Shown here one piece after another: positions 31,357 through 38,053 of a DNA stretch of 38,053 nt (positions are counted from its first letter, which is position 1; each line of letters begins with the position of its first letter). Origin of the DNA: Chloroflexota bacterium (lineage in GTDB: Bacteria > Chloroflexota > UBA6077); NCBI GenBank assembly GCA_021806765.1, contig JAJZQR010000012.1, positions 1 to 38,053 of the forward strand. Direction: 5' to 3'. Below the pieces are notes generated by a model. The model saw only the letters and a program-made list of their open reading frames with translations. It was not told the origin of the DNA and did not search any database. The position numbers and the translations under genes were made by a program.

Positions 31357-32745
31357 ATGCTGCCGCTGTGCCGCGAAATCAGGCTTGCCGCACCCCCGCA
31401 CCGGCTGTTCGCCGCTTTCCTGAACGATCCCTATCCCATGTTTCTGGACAGCAGCCTGCCCCACCCGCGGCTGGGGCGCTACTCCTACCTGGTGGCCGAC
31501 CCCTTCCTGGTCGTTCGCTCCAAGAACGGACAGACCCGGGTAACAGGGTCGGGGGAGGATCGCACGCTGAGGGGCGACCCATTTCAGCACCTCGGCAGGC
31601 TCCTATCCCGATTCCGCACCGAGAGTGTGCCGGGTCTCCCTCCTTTCCAGGGAGGAGCGGTCGGCCTCTTCGCCTACGATCTTGCCCACCACGTGGAGCG
31701 GCTGCCCCGCACGGCCTTGGACGATCTGGAAACCCCGGACATGGTGGTGGGGCTCTACGACTGGGTCATCGCCCACGATCACGGGGCGGGCCGCACCTTT
31801 CTGATCGCCAGCCCTTTCCCCGATGGTGACTATGGCCGTGCACGACGAAGGATGGCGGAAATCGAAGCCAGGCTTGGAGGAGAGCCGGTCGAGGCCGTCC
31901 TCCAACCAGACCCTGTGCTCGCTTCGCCACGCGCATCCAGCTTCACCAGGGAGGGCTACCTCGACACCATCGGGAGAGCGAAGGAGTACATCTCGGCAGG
32001 CGACATCTACCAGGTCTGTCTATCTCAGCGCTTCGAACTACCGCTGGCTATCTCTCCATGGCAGCTATACTCACGTCTGCGGGAGGTCAGCCCCGTGCCC
32101 TACTCAGCCTACCTGGACCTCGGAGACTTCGCCGTAGCCAGCGCGTCGCCCGAGCTGTTTCTACGGAAAGAAGGTAGGGCAGTCCACACGCGCCCCATCA
32201 AGGGCACCAGGCCTCGAGGCAACACACCGGAAGAGGATCGCCGCCTGGCTGAGGAATTGCGCTCCAGCGAGAAGGATCGCGCGGAGAACGTGATGATCGC
32301 CGATCTGCTGCGAAACGACCTGGGCAAAGTGTGCCGTGTGGGCTCTATCCGATGGCCTGAACTGTTCACGGTAGAGAGCTACGCTACCGTCCACCACCTG
32401 GTATCTTCAGTAGAGGGAATCCTGGAAGATAGGTATGATGCGGTATCCTTGCTGAGGGCCTGTTTTCCCGGCGGCTCCATCACCGGATGTCCCAAAATCC
32501 GGGCCATGGAGATCATCGATGAGTTGGAGCCTACCCAGCGGGGGGCGTACTGCGGATCTGTGGGCTTCGTGGGGTTCAACGGCAACATGGACACCAGCAT
32601 CGCTATTCGGACGGTGGTGGTGAAAGGAGGGATCGCCTACTATCAGGTAGGGGGTGCCATCGTCGCCGATTCGGATCCAGATGCGGAGTATCAGGAAACA
32701 CTGGACAAGGCTAAGGCCATCGTCCTCGCGCTGAAAGGATGCTAA
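31357..32745 (+). CDS. pabB: Aminodeoxychorismate synthase component I
   Basis: This 462-residue chorismate-using enzyme makes 4-amino-4-deoxychorismate for folate synthesis, with ammonia from a PabA glutaminase that is not in the window. The signature PIKGT with K282 (TRPIKGTRPRG) separates PabB from anthranilate synthase TrpE, which has Ala there. Other family blocks are AGDIYQVCLSQRFE, ENVMIADLLRNDLGKVC, FPGGSITGCPKIRAMEIIDELEP and CGSVGFVGFNGNMDTSIAIR. The N-terminal domain (about 1-190) is normal. A GAGGGT site precedes the ATG. It ends 2 bases before the likely start of pabC. Confidence 0.93.
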   Translation: MLPLCREIRLAAPPHRLFAAFLNDPYPMFLDSSLPHPRLGRYSYLVADPFLVVRSKNGQTRVTGSGEDRTLRGDPFQHLGRLLSRFRTESVPGLPPFQGGAVGLFAYDLAHHVERLPRTALDDLETPDMVVGLYDWVIAHDHGAGRTFLIASPFPDGDYGRARRRMAEIEARLGGEPVEAVLQPDPVLASPRASSFTREGYLDTIGRAKEYISAGDIYQVCLSQRFELPLAISPWQLYSRLREVSPVPYSAYLDLGDFAVASASPELFLRKEGRAVHTRPIKGTRPRGNTPEEDRRLAEELRSSEKDRAENVMIADLLRNDLGKVCRVGSIRWPELFTVESYATVHHLVSSVEGILEDRYDAVSLLRACFPGGSITGCPKIRAMEIIDELEPTQRGAYCGSVGFVGFNGNMDTSIAIRTVVVKGGIAYYQVGGAIVADSDPDAEYQETLDKAKAIVLALKGC

Positions 32746-32747
32746 GA

Positions 32748-33614
32748 GTGGAAGGCAGCATCATCTACCTGAACGGCAAACTGCTGCCGGCACAGGAGCG
32801 ACATCTGTCGGCTCTGGATCGGGGTTTCACCCTCGGCGACGGGGTGTTCGACACATTGAGGGCGGTGCACGGCAGGGTGTTTCGGATGAACGACCACCTG
32901 GATCGCCTTGGGCGCTCGGCCGCCACCTTGCAGCTACCGCTGCCCATGGACTCCGTTCAACTGGCCGAGGCTATCTCGGCGGTCTTAGAGGCGAACGGAC
33001 TGGCGGACGCCCTGATCCGCATCACCGTTAGCCGCGGCGTACCGGCGGAACGGGGTCTGATGCCCCCTTCCTCCCCCGTGCCTACCCTGGCGATCCACAC
33101 CACTCCTTTTCGCGGATACCCCGAGGAAACGTACCGCCGCGGCTACACCGCAACCATCTCGGCGATCCGCCGCAACGAGACCTCACCCTTGAGTTACGTC
33201 AAGAGCTGCAACTATCTGGACTCGGTGCTGGCCCGGATGGAGGCTGACCGCCGGGGGCATAACGAGGCCCTGATGCTGAACAGTGCGGGCTGGCTGGCCT
33301 GCGGGTCCTCCTGCAACCTCTTTCTGATATCTGGTGAAAGACTGATCACGCCTTCTTTGGAGTGCGGGGTACTGGACGGGATAACTCGCAGGACGGTGAT
33401 CGAGCTGGCCGCGGGTATGGCCATCGACGTCTCCGAGCGGCAGATCACGCCCCAGGAACTGCTTGCCGCCGAAGAGTCCTTCGTCACCAACACGGCCCTG
33501 GGCATCATGCCGTTGGTAGAGGTGGACGGTGAAGCCATCGGGCAGGGATCTCCAGGCCCAACGACCCTCAAGCTTCGATCCGCCTACACAGAGCTTGTGC
33601 AGGCCATCTCCTAG
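32748..33614 (+). CDS. pabC: Aminodeoxychorismate lyase (fold-type IV PLP enzyme)
   Basis: This 288-residue PLP enzyme splits aminodeoxychorismate to p-aminobenzoate and pyruvate. The PLP lysine is K152 in SPLSYVKSCNYL. Other motifs are SALDRGFTLGDGVFDTLR, the helix MNDHLDRLGRSA, ALMLNSAGWLACGSSCNLFL and VLDGITRRTVIELA. Branched-chain or D-amino acid transaminases share this fold, but the operon with pabB favours the lyase. The GTG at 32748 is chosen because AAAGG (32734-32738) is at good spacing. An ATG at 32739 lies directly against that site and would overlap pabB by 7 bases. Confidence 0.87.
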   Translation: MEGSIIYLNGKLLPAQERHLSALDRGFTLGDGVFDTLRAVHGRVFRMNDHLDRLGRSAATLQLPLPMDSVQLAEAISAVLEANGLADALIRITVSRGVPAERGLMPPSSPVPTLAIHTTPFRGYPEETYRRGYTATISAIRRNETSPLSYVKSCNYLDSVLARMEADRRGHNEALMLNSAGWLACGSSCNLFLISGERLITPSLECGVLDGITRRTVIELAAGMAIDVSERQITPQELLAAEESFVTNTALGIMPLVEVDGEAIGQGSPGPTTLKLRSAYTELVQAIS

Positions 33615-33653
33615 CACAAGGAATGATAGTAGTGGCTATACCTTGACACGGCG

Positions 33654-33662
33654 TGTTATACT
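33654..33662 (+). promoter_or_regulatory. Extended -10 promoter for the NlpC/P60 gene
   Basis: TGtTATACT is an extended -10. A perfect TTGACA lies only 8 bases before the hexamer (33643-33648), too close to act as its -35. It predicts a leader of about 205 bases. Confidence 0.45.
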
Positions 33663-33874
33663 CGCATCATCAGGAGCCCTGTTCACTGACTGCTGTCCAT
33701 AGAGTTCTGCTGAGATACCACGCCGGCTCGTTCCCTTTCGCAACGCTAGCCAAGGTTTACCACCTTAGCTCGAGCTTAGCTCCAAGCAAGCGGCCGTATC
33801 GGCCATCCAATCCCAATTAGCGCGACAAGAGAACAACCAGTAACCCGCTGAGTCGTGCGCTGGCAGGAGATGTG
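33663..33874 (+). other. Long structured leader of the NlpC/P60 gene
   Basis: This gene-free stretch contains AAGGT-TTACC-ACCTT (about 33752-33766) with flanking GCTAG/TTAGC, and GGCCG-TAT-CGGCC (about 33792-33804). It can form at least two hairpins. It does not show the conserved blocks of the c-di-AMP (ydaO) riboswitch that often precedes cell-wall hydrolases. Confidence 0.35.
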
Positions 33875-34765
33875 GTGACACCTGCAAGAGAAGGCAGACC
33901 CCTACGGGTTTTTCGAAGTGACGAGTCCGTTCCGCACACTCCTCCACCCACCAGGGGTGGATGGACCCGCCGCTTGAGACAGCATCTCGCCCTGGTTCTG
34001 GCGCTGGCCACGTCGGCGTTGCCGGTTGCATCGGTCGCCCCGCCCCATGCTCTGGCCGGGCCCTCACCGACCCTGTTGATGGCACCCCAGGAACAGGAGG
34101 CCCCCGTCGAAGCTGTCGACGCCATCTCCACTGAGTCCGGCGCTCCTGCAGAGGGAGAGCAGGCCGTGCCTCCCGAGGCTGAACCTCCTGCCGAAGGGGA
34201 CATCACGGCCGGAGTCCCCGAGACGGGGACTGTCGATGCGGTGGAGCCGGAAGATCCCGTCGAGAGGGTCACACCCTCCTCCCGAGGCGGCCCCAGGCCC
34301 CCCAGCGCAACGACGGCGACCGAAGCGAGCGAGCAGCCCGCCGGGGCGCGGGTGGCAGACATCGCCAGGAAGTACCTGGGTTTCCCCTACGCCTGGGGAG
34401 GAGCCTCTCCCCGCACCGGCTTCGACTGCAGCGGTTTCGACGAATACGTGTACCAGGAATCCGGCATCTCCATCCTGCCCCACGATCTGTGGGGCCAGTT
34501 GAACACCGGTCCGAGGATAGCCCTGCAGGATCTGCAACCCGGCGATCTGGTCTTCTTCCAGAACACCTACAAGTGGGGGCTGTCCCACGGCGGGGTGTAT
34601 CTGGGGAACGGCCAGTTCATCCACTCCATTGAGCCGGGCGTGGGGGTTCAGATCAGCTCCCTCGACGAGGGCTACTGGGCGGCGAGGTTTATGGCCGGCT
34701 CCCGCCCCTGGGCATCCTATCCTCCCCCGGGGGCTAGCTCCTACGACCCGGTTAGCCTATCCTAA
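33875..34765 (+). CDS. NlpC/P60 family cell-wall peptidase
   Basis: This 296-residue protein has a cytoplasmic head of about 32 basic residues, a signal or anchor helix (about 35-62, LALVLALATSALPVASVA), then a long Pro/Glu/Ala linker (about 70-155), and the NlpC/P60 domain (about 158-285). The catalytic Cys185 is in GFDCSGF, His238 in LSHGGVYLG and His250 in FIHSI. Such enzymes cut peptide crosslinks in peptidoglycan stems. The linker would span the wall. The GTG at 33875 has AGGAG at 33865-33869; a GTG one codon earlier is possible. The next reading frame continues in-frame after its TAA, which is unusual. Confidence 0.9.
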   Translation: MTPAREGRPLRVFRSDESVPHTPPPTRGGWTRRLRQHLALVLALATSALPVASVAPPHALAGPSPTLLMAPQEQEAPVEAVDAISTESGAPAEGEQAVPPEAEPPAEGDITAGVPETGTVDAVEPEDPVERVTPSSRGGPRPPSATTATEASEQPAGARVADIARKYLGFPYAWGGASPRTGFDCSGFDEYVYQESGISILPHDLWGQLNTGPRIALQDLQPGDLVFFQNTYKWGLSHGGVYLGNGQFIHSIEPGVGVQISSLDEGYWAARFMAGSRPWASYPPPGASSYDPVSLS

Positions 34766-34783
34766 GAGCAGTTCAGGAGAGCC

Positions 34784-35647
34784 CTGAGCGAGTCCAGTGG
34801 GGAGAAGCGAGCGATCGGAGCCACAGCCAACGTCACCAGTCTCGGCAACATCGCCGCCGTCCTGGAGGCGCTTCGCTCCCTCGAGCCAGCTTTCCTGGGC
34901 GAACTGGCCTCGTCTCTCCTCTCAGGCAAGCGCCGCTCCCTGGCCGAGGATTCCGCTCGCGTCCTCCGGCGGATGTCGCCCGCGCCCCGGATGGAGGGTC
35001 TCGCCTTCGTGCCCCCTCGCGAACCCTTCCTGCTGGTGGCCAACCATTTCCAGGCCCCCCACCTCTGGGTCGGCTGGGTGGCCGCCGCCATCACCGCCGC
35101 CGTCGCCTCGGCTCGCGAGCCGGGCGGCCGCAACCTCCACTGGGTGATCCTCTCCGAATGGCGCTGGTTCGCGGTCGGGAACCTCTGGGTGCCCAACCCG
35201 CTCTCTTCCCTGATCTTTCCTCGGGCAGCCCGCTGCTGGGAACTGATCCTGATGCCCTCTCGCCCCTCGGATGTGGCCGGCCGAGCGGAGGCCCTCCGGC
35301 AAGCCCTGGCCTACCTGGGCCACGGTCGGGCAGCCCAGCCACTATCCCCCGAGCCCGTGGGACTGTTCCCGGAGGGGAGGGCCAGCGTCGCGCTGGAAGA
35401 AGCCAGGCCCGGGACAGGGCGCTTTCTATATAGGGCCAGCAGTCTGGGGGTGCCACTGTTGCCGGTGGGTGTCCATTTGGAGGGAGATGTTCTGGTGGTC
35501 AGATTCGGTAGACTCTTCTCCCTTTCCGGTCCTGCCCCGGCCGACCTGGACGGATGGGCTCGGGAGCAGGTGATGGCATCCGTAGGGCGGCTGCTCCCTC
35601 GAGAGATGTGGGGGGTGTACGCCGATGCCATTCAGGAGACCCTGTAG
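34784..35647 (+). CDS. PlsC-like acyltransferase with unclear start
   Basis: This is a lysophospholipid-acyltransferase-like protein. The signature NHFQAPHLWVGW has His but not Asp at the usual Hx4D place (His instead). GLFPEGRAS is the second family block. The only ATG in frame (34973) would give 224 residues, has no SD and places NHFQ at about residue 22. The frame is open and looks coding back to the NlpC stop (for example NIAAVLEALRSLEPAFLGEL). CTG at 34784, with AGGAGA at 34775-34780, is the best upstream start and gives 287 residues. It lies just after the NlpC stop in the same frame. The true start could be CTG, ATG 34973 or stop readthrough. Confidence 0.72.
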   Translation: MSESSGEKRAIGATANVTSLGNIAAVLEALRSLEPAFLGELASSLLSGKRRSLAEDSARVLRRMSPAPRMEGLAFVPPREPFLLVANHFQAPHLWVGWVAAAITAAVASAREPGGRNLHWVILSEWRWFAVGNLWVPNPLSSLIFPRAARCWELILMPSRPSDVAGRAEALRQALAYLGHGRAAQPLSPEPVGLFPEGRASVALEEARPGTGRFLYRASSLGVPLLPVGVHLEGDVLVVRFGRLFSLSGPAPADLDGWAREQVMASVGRLLPREMWGVYADAIQETL

Positions 35648-35727
35648 GGGCAATCCACTCTACGCCTGCTCGCGTTCTGCCGCCCGATCGGAGCCCACCC
35701 CACAGGCCCATTTGACCCCGGGGCCAA

Positions 35728-36696
35728 TCAACCTTCGTCGGCCTCGGTCAACTCCTTGTGCAGTAGCACCACCACCGGGATGCAGACCAACCATATGGCA
35801 CCGGTCCACACCAGACGGAAACCGAGCAAGGCCGCCAACCCCTGGGTGGATGTGTAGCCCCAGGCATGCATGGCCCCCAGGCCACCTGCCTCCACGACCC
35901 CGAGATGGGTGGAAATGGGGCTCACCAGCACGACGGCCAGAGCGAAGAGGTAGACGGTTACGGCCTGAAGGAAGGCCAGGTTGGTGACCCCGACGGCGTG
36001 AGCTACCAGGTAGAAATCCGTCACCAGGGCCAGGAGGTAGGCAGCGATGACGGGTACCGAGAGGAGAGCAACCCGAACGTTGAACAGCAGGTGGACCGAG
36101 TCGACCATCTCGAGGAACTCAGCGCCTACTGCCCTGAGAGGGCCCTTTCGCAGCAACCCCTTCGCCAGGTTCCGCACGGGCCGGACCCAGTAGAGTACCG
36201 CCACCACCACCATGGCCACGGCGAACAACGATATGATCGAGGGCCGCAGCCAATCCCACCCCGGTATTCCAAAGATCGCCAGCACCATCATGGAGATGGC
36301 AGCCTCTCCGGCTAGAAGTGCCGTGGTGGCGGCGGAGGACCGCGCGAAATCGGCCCCGGCGATCCTCCGAAGCACGTAGTTCTGGGCGTAGATGCCGGCC
36401 GGCAAGCTAACCGCCATCTCCCCCAGGGCAAACGCCAGAGCCAACTGCCTCCAGGTGATGGAGATGTGGATCACGCTCATGAAGTAGTGCCAGAGGGCCC
36501 CCTTGAGCAGGAGGTAGAGAACGGCCAGCCCCAGAGAAAGGGCCATGGTGTAGATGGGGATGCCCTGAATGCGACCCATGACCCTGGCCGCATCGGATAT
36601 GCTGAAGACGACGGCCAGAAGAGCCAGGCTCAGCAGTATGGGGATCAGGATGCTGGGCTGGGTCAGCGTCTTCAACAAGTCTGGACCATCCTGCAA
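35728..36696 (-). CDS. UPF0104 / lysylphosphatidylglycerol synthase-like membrane protein
   Basis: This 322-residue integral membrane protein has about eight helices (SILIPILLSLALLAVVFSI at about 15-33, then segments throughout). The family pattern AVSLPAGIYAQNYVLRRIAG and the late STHLGVVEAGGLGAMHA segment match UPF0104/DUF2029-like flippase-type proteins related to the membrane half of MprF. It lacks the cytoplasmic aminoacyl-transferase domain. A role in moving or shielding lipids or glycolipids is inferred from the family. The TTG start at 36696 has no SD; a TTG at 36678 with AGGATGG before it is an alternative. It is divergent from the GtrA gene. Confidence 0.78.
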   Translation of the reverse strand: MQDGPDLLKTLTQPSILIPILLSLALLAVVFSISDAARVMGRIQGIPIYTMALSLGLAVLYLLLKGALWHYFMSVIHISITWRQLALAFALGEMAVSLPAGIYAQNYVLRRIAGADFARSSAATTALLAGEAAISMMVLAIFGIPGWDWLRPSIISLFAVAMVVVAVLYWVRPVRNLAKGLLRKGPLRAVGAEFLEMVDSVHLLFNVRVALLSVPVIAAYLLALVTDFYLVAHAVGVTNLAFLQAVTVYLFALAVVLVSPISTHLGVVEAGGLGAMHAWGYTSTQGLAALLGFRLVWTGAIWLVCIPVVVLLHKELTEADEG

Positions 36697-36776
36697 GATA
36701 GCCGGCCAACGGCCGAAGTGACCCTGCTACTGAGCAGAGTACAGCCTCTGGGCGCAACAGTTCAAGCCCGAGGCCA

Positions 36777-36785
36777 TGGTATGAT
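36777..36785 (+). promoter_or_regulatory. Extended -10 promoter for the GtrA gene
   Basis: TGgTATGAT at 36777-36785, 65 bases before the TTG start. No clear -35. Confidence 0.4.
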
Positions 36786-36849
36786 TCGTGAAACGTCGTG
36801 CTGATCCAGGTGCGGTTCAACCTGGCAGACCCGAAGGAGGAAAAGGGTA

Positions 36850-37329
36850 TTGCTCCCACCCCAAGCTACGACAGCTCGGTGGGCATGGAGCCTTCCGGCT
36901 ATACATTGGGACGTCATCTGGAGCGAGATAGTTCGGCTGATCAAGTACGGACTCGTTGGGTCCACCAACACCCTGGTCAGTCTCGCGGTTCTGAATTTCA
37001 TTTTCCTGCTGTGGGCACCCACCAACCAGATCATCCTGGTGTTGGGCAGCACCATGGCCTACGCTGCCGGCGACATCAACAGCTACTGGTGGAACAGGAG
37101 CTGGACCTTCCGAGCCGGCAAGGCGAGCTGGAGGCAGTTCGCGCGCTTCGCCGCCGTCAGCATGGTGTGCATGGCGATCAACGCCGCAATCCTGTGGGGG
37201 GCCGGCGGGTGGCTGATCACGCTGTTCCTACCCTCCTGGCTGTTGGGAAACGCCCCACAGATCTCCATGGCCCTGTCCGGCGGCCTTGGATACCTGGCCG
37301 TCCGCCTCTGGGTGTTCAAAGAGGAATAG
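36850..37329 (+). CDS. GtrA-family membrane protein
   Basis: This 159-residue protein has four hydrophobic helices of the GtrA (PF04138-type) family: IVRLIKYGLVGSTNTLVSLAV leads the first, then MAYAAGDINSYWWNRSWTF (the family's NFxxxRxWTF-like block), a middle pair and LGYLAVRLWVF at the end. GtrA proteins are thought to flip undecaprenyl-linked sugars or to take part in cell-surface polysaccharide synthesis. The TTG start at 36850 follows GAAGGAGG. It neighbours a divergent flippase-like gene, which supports an envelope role. No glycosyltransferase is seen alongside. Confidence 0.85.
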   Translation: MLPPQATTARWAWSLPAIHWDVIWSEIVRLIKYGLVGSTNTLVSLAVLNFIFLLWAPTNQIILVLGSTMAYAAGDINSYWWNRSWTFRAGKASWRQFARFAAVSMVCMAINAAILWGAGGWLITLFLPSWLLGNAPQISMALSGGLGYLAVRLWVFKEE

Positions 37330-37372
37330 GGGCGGACGGCAGCGAATGCGCTGTGACAGGTGAAATGATGGA

Positions 37373-37446
37373 ATTGTCACCCTGAGCGCAGCGAAGGGTC
37401 TCTCCAGCGACGAGGAGACGCTTCGCTGTCGCCCAGCAATGACACC
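37373..37446. repeat. Inverted-repeat element, GTCACCCTGAGCG type
   Basis: The element starts TTGTCACCCTGAGCGCAGCG and ends in GCAATGACA. CAGCGAAG (37389-37396) pairs with CTTCGCTG (37421-37428), and the ends (ATTGTCA / TGACA) are also complementary. This is the form of a common non-coding bacterial repeat. It lies between convergent genes (37329 and 37560). Confidence 0.75.
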
Positions 37447-37559
37447 TTCAATTCAGCCGTCACACGCCACCGGTCGTCAACCGACAGGAGAGAAATGCTA
37501 GCAGAGGAGGTGGACTCCTTCCGAGCCCCACCTCCTCTGGCGATTCCTGGCGCAGTGCC

Positions 37560-37793
37560 CTATCTCCCCCTGGCCAGCCCTCGGGAGATCCCCAGGAGCT
37601 TGATCATCAGGCCGGTGATGGCGAAGGCGGGCCCCAGCACCCCTACCATCAGAGCATTGTCCCGATGCCCCGTCATGTAGAGGCCTATGGACGTGAAGAT
37701 GGACGCCATGCTGAAGCCCAGGAAGGCTTCGTCGGGAGCTTGCTCGAAGCTCCATGCCACGGTGTCGGTTCTCTCGGTGGTTTCCGCTGCCAC
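37560..37793 (-). CDS. Small two-helix membrane protein
   Basis: This 77-residue protein starts at a GTG with a perfect AAGGAGG six bases away. After a polar N-terminal part (ETTERTDTVAWSFEQAPDEA) come two hydrophobic helices (LGFSMASIFTSIGLYM and LMVGVLGPAFAITGLMIKLL) joined by TGHRDNA. It resembles small DUF-type inner membrane proteins seen next to envelope genes, but no function is known. Longer starts at 37949 or 37844 have worse SD sites. Confidence 0.75.
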   Translation of the reverse strand: MAAETTERTDTVAWSFEQAPDEAFLGFSMASIFTSIGLYMTGHRDNALMVGVLGPAFAITGLMIKLLGISRGLARGR

Positions 37794-37997
37794 GGCTGTT
37801 CCTCCTTCTTTTCTCCTTCTTCGGGTTCTGGCCCTTTGTTCCATAGCACACCCCCCTGCGATGCCACGTCGGGAGATAGGCTGGCGGAAGAAGCGGTATC
37901 TACTTCCGCTTTGTTCCCCGCATCTTTCGTGCCGCAACACCCAGCCCATGGCATGGGGTGGTGTATTCGGGATTGCGCAAACTTCGCTAGTAGAGTC
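37794..37997. other. Non-coding spacer
   Basis: No gene is supported. Open frames here only extend or shadow the small membrane-protein gene. No hairpin or clear promoter was noted. Confidence 0.35.
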
Positions 37998-38053
37998 TCA
38001 GGCGGCGAGGAGGGCGGCTTCGAGCCGACGTGCCCAGTGTTCTGTGGATTGAT
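37998..38053 (-). CDS. Possible C-terminal end of a gene cut by the window edge
   Basis: The minus strand reads QSTEHWARRLEAALLAA and then a stop at 37998-38000. The helical, Ala/Arg-rich end is protein-like and compatible with the end of a larger protein whose start lies outside the window. Only 17 codons are seen, so this is tentative. Confidence 0.25.
   Translation of the reverse strand, partial: QSTEHWARRLEAALLAA

Noticed and set aside
31357..32745. Anthranilate synthase TrpE
   Set aside because: The PIKGT motif with Lys is that of PabB; TrpE has Ala at that position. The partner gene is a pabC-type lyase.
33690..33870. Cyclic di-AMP (ydaO) riboswitch before the NlpC/P60 gene
   Set aside because: The gene context fits, but the conserved purine-rich blocks of that riboswitch are not present.

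Overview
The window is GC-rich, gene-dense bacterial DNA with frequent GTG and TTG starts and clear Shine-Dalgarno (SD) sites. Its gene content (2-oxoglutarate dehydrogenase E1/E2 of Bacillus/actinobacterial type, comM/yifB, UPF0104 and GtrA membrane proteins, a corrinoid/UroD-type methyltransferase pair, hairpin repeats built on GGGCGAAGCATTC) fits a Chloroflexota-like or related Gram-positive-affiliated lineage. No rRNA or tRNA is present to fix the taxonomy, so this is inference.

Region 1 (1-8.7 kb) is an accessory island around an intact comM/yifB gene (5597-7120). It holds a PD-(D/E)xK-like nuclease and a divergent HNH nuclease, a DUF433/DUF5615 pair, an unknown acidic protein, an RHH/PIN (VapBC-like) pair and an MntA/HepT pair. 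Pieces of comM lie among them: two 5' fragments upstream (1-166 and 3583-3800), both joined to the same unrelated tail, and one internal fragment downstream (7901-8024). This is the most unusual architecture in the window.

Region 2 (8.2-17.4 kb) is signalling and corrinoid biology. It has a PH-domain membrane protein, an HD-GYP protein and a tightly overlapping minus-strand operon encoding a cobalamin-binding protein, a UroD/MtbA-like protein that has lost its zinc ligands, and a soluble GAF-GAF-PAS-PAS histidine kinase. Upstream of that operon lies a large secreted beta-propeller-like protein.

Region 3 (17.4-23.9 kb) is transport and salvage: a P2-type cation ATPase, uracil phosphoribosyltransferase with a uracil permease, two REP-like hairpins, and an SdpR/SdpI pair with a recognisable promoter and candidate operator.

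Region 4 (23.9-33.6 kb) is central metabolism: citrate (or methylcitrate) synthase followed by an MmgE/PrpD protein, converging on a sucA-sucB operon; then pabB-pabC for p-aminobenzoate synthesis.

Region 5 (33.6-38.05 kb) is cell envelope: an NlpC/P60 hydrolase, a PlsC-like acyltransferase with no normal start codon at the end that fits its reading frame, a UPF0104 flippase-like protein, a GtrA-family protein and a small two-helix membrane protein. Several promoters appear to be of the extended -10 type (TGnTATnnT). No CRISPR array, tRNA, rRNA or complete transposase was seen.
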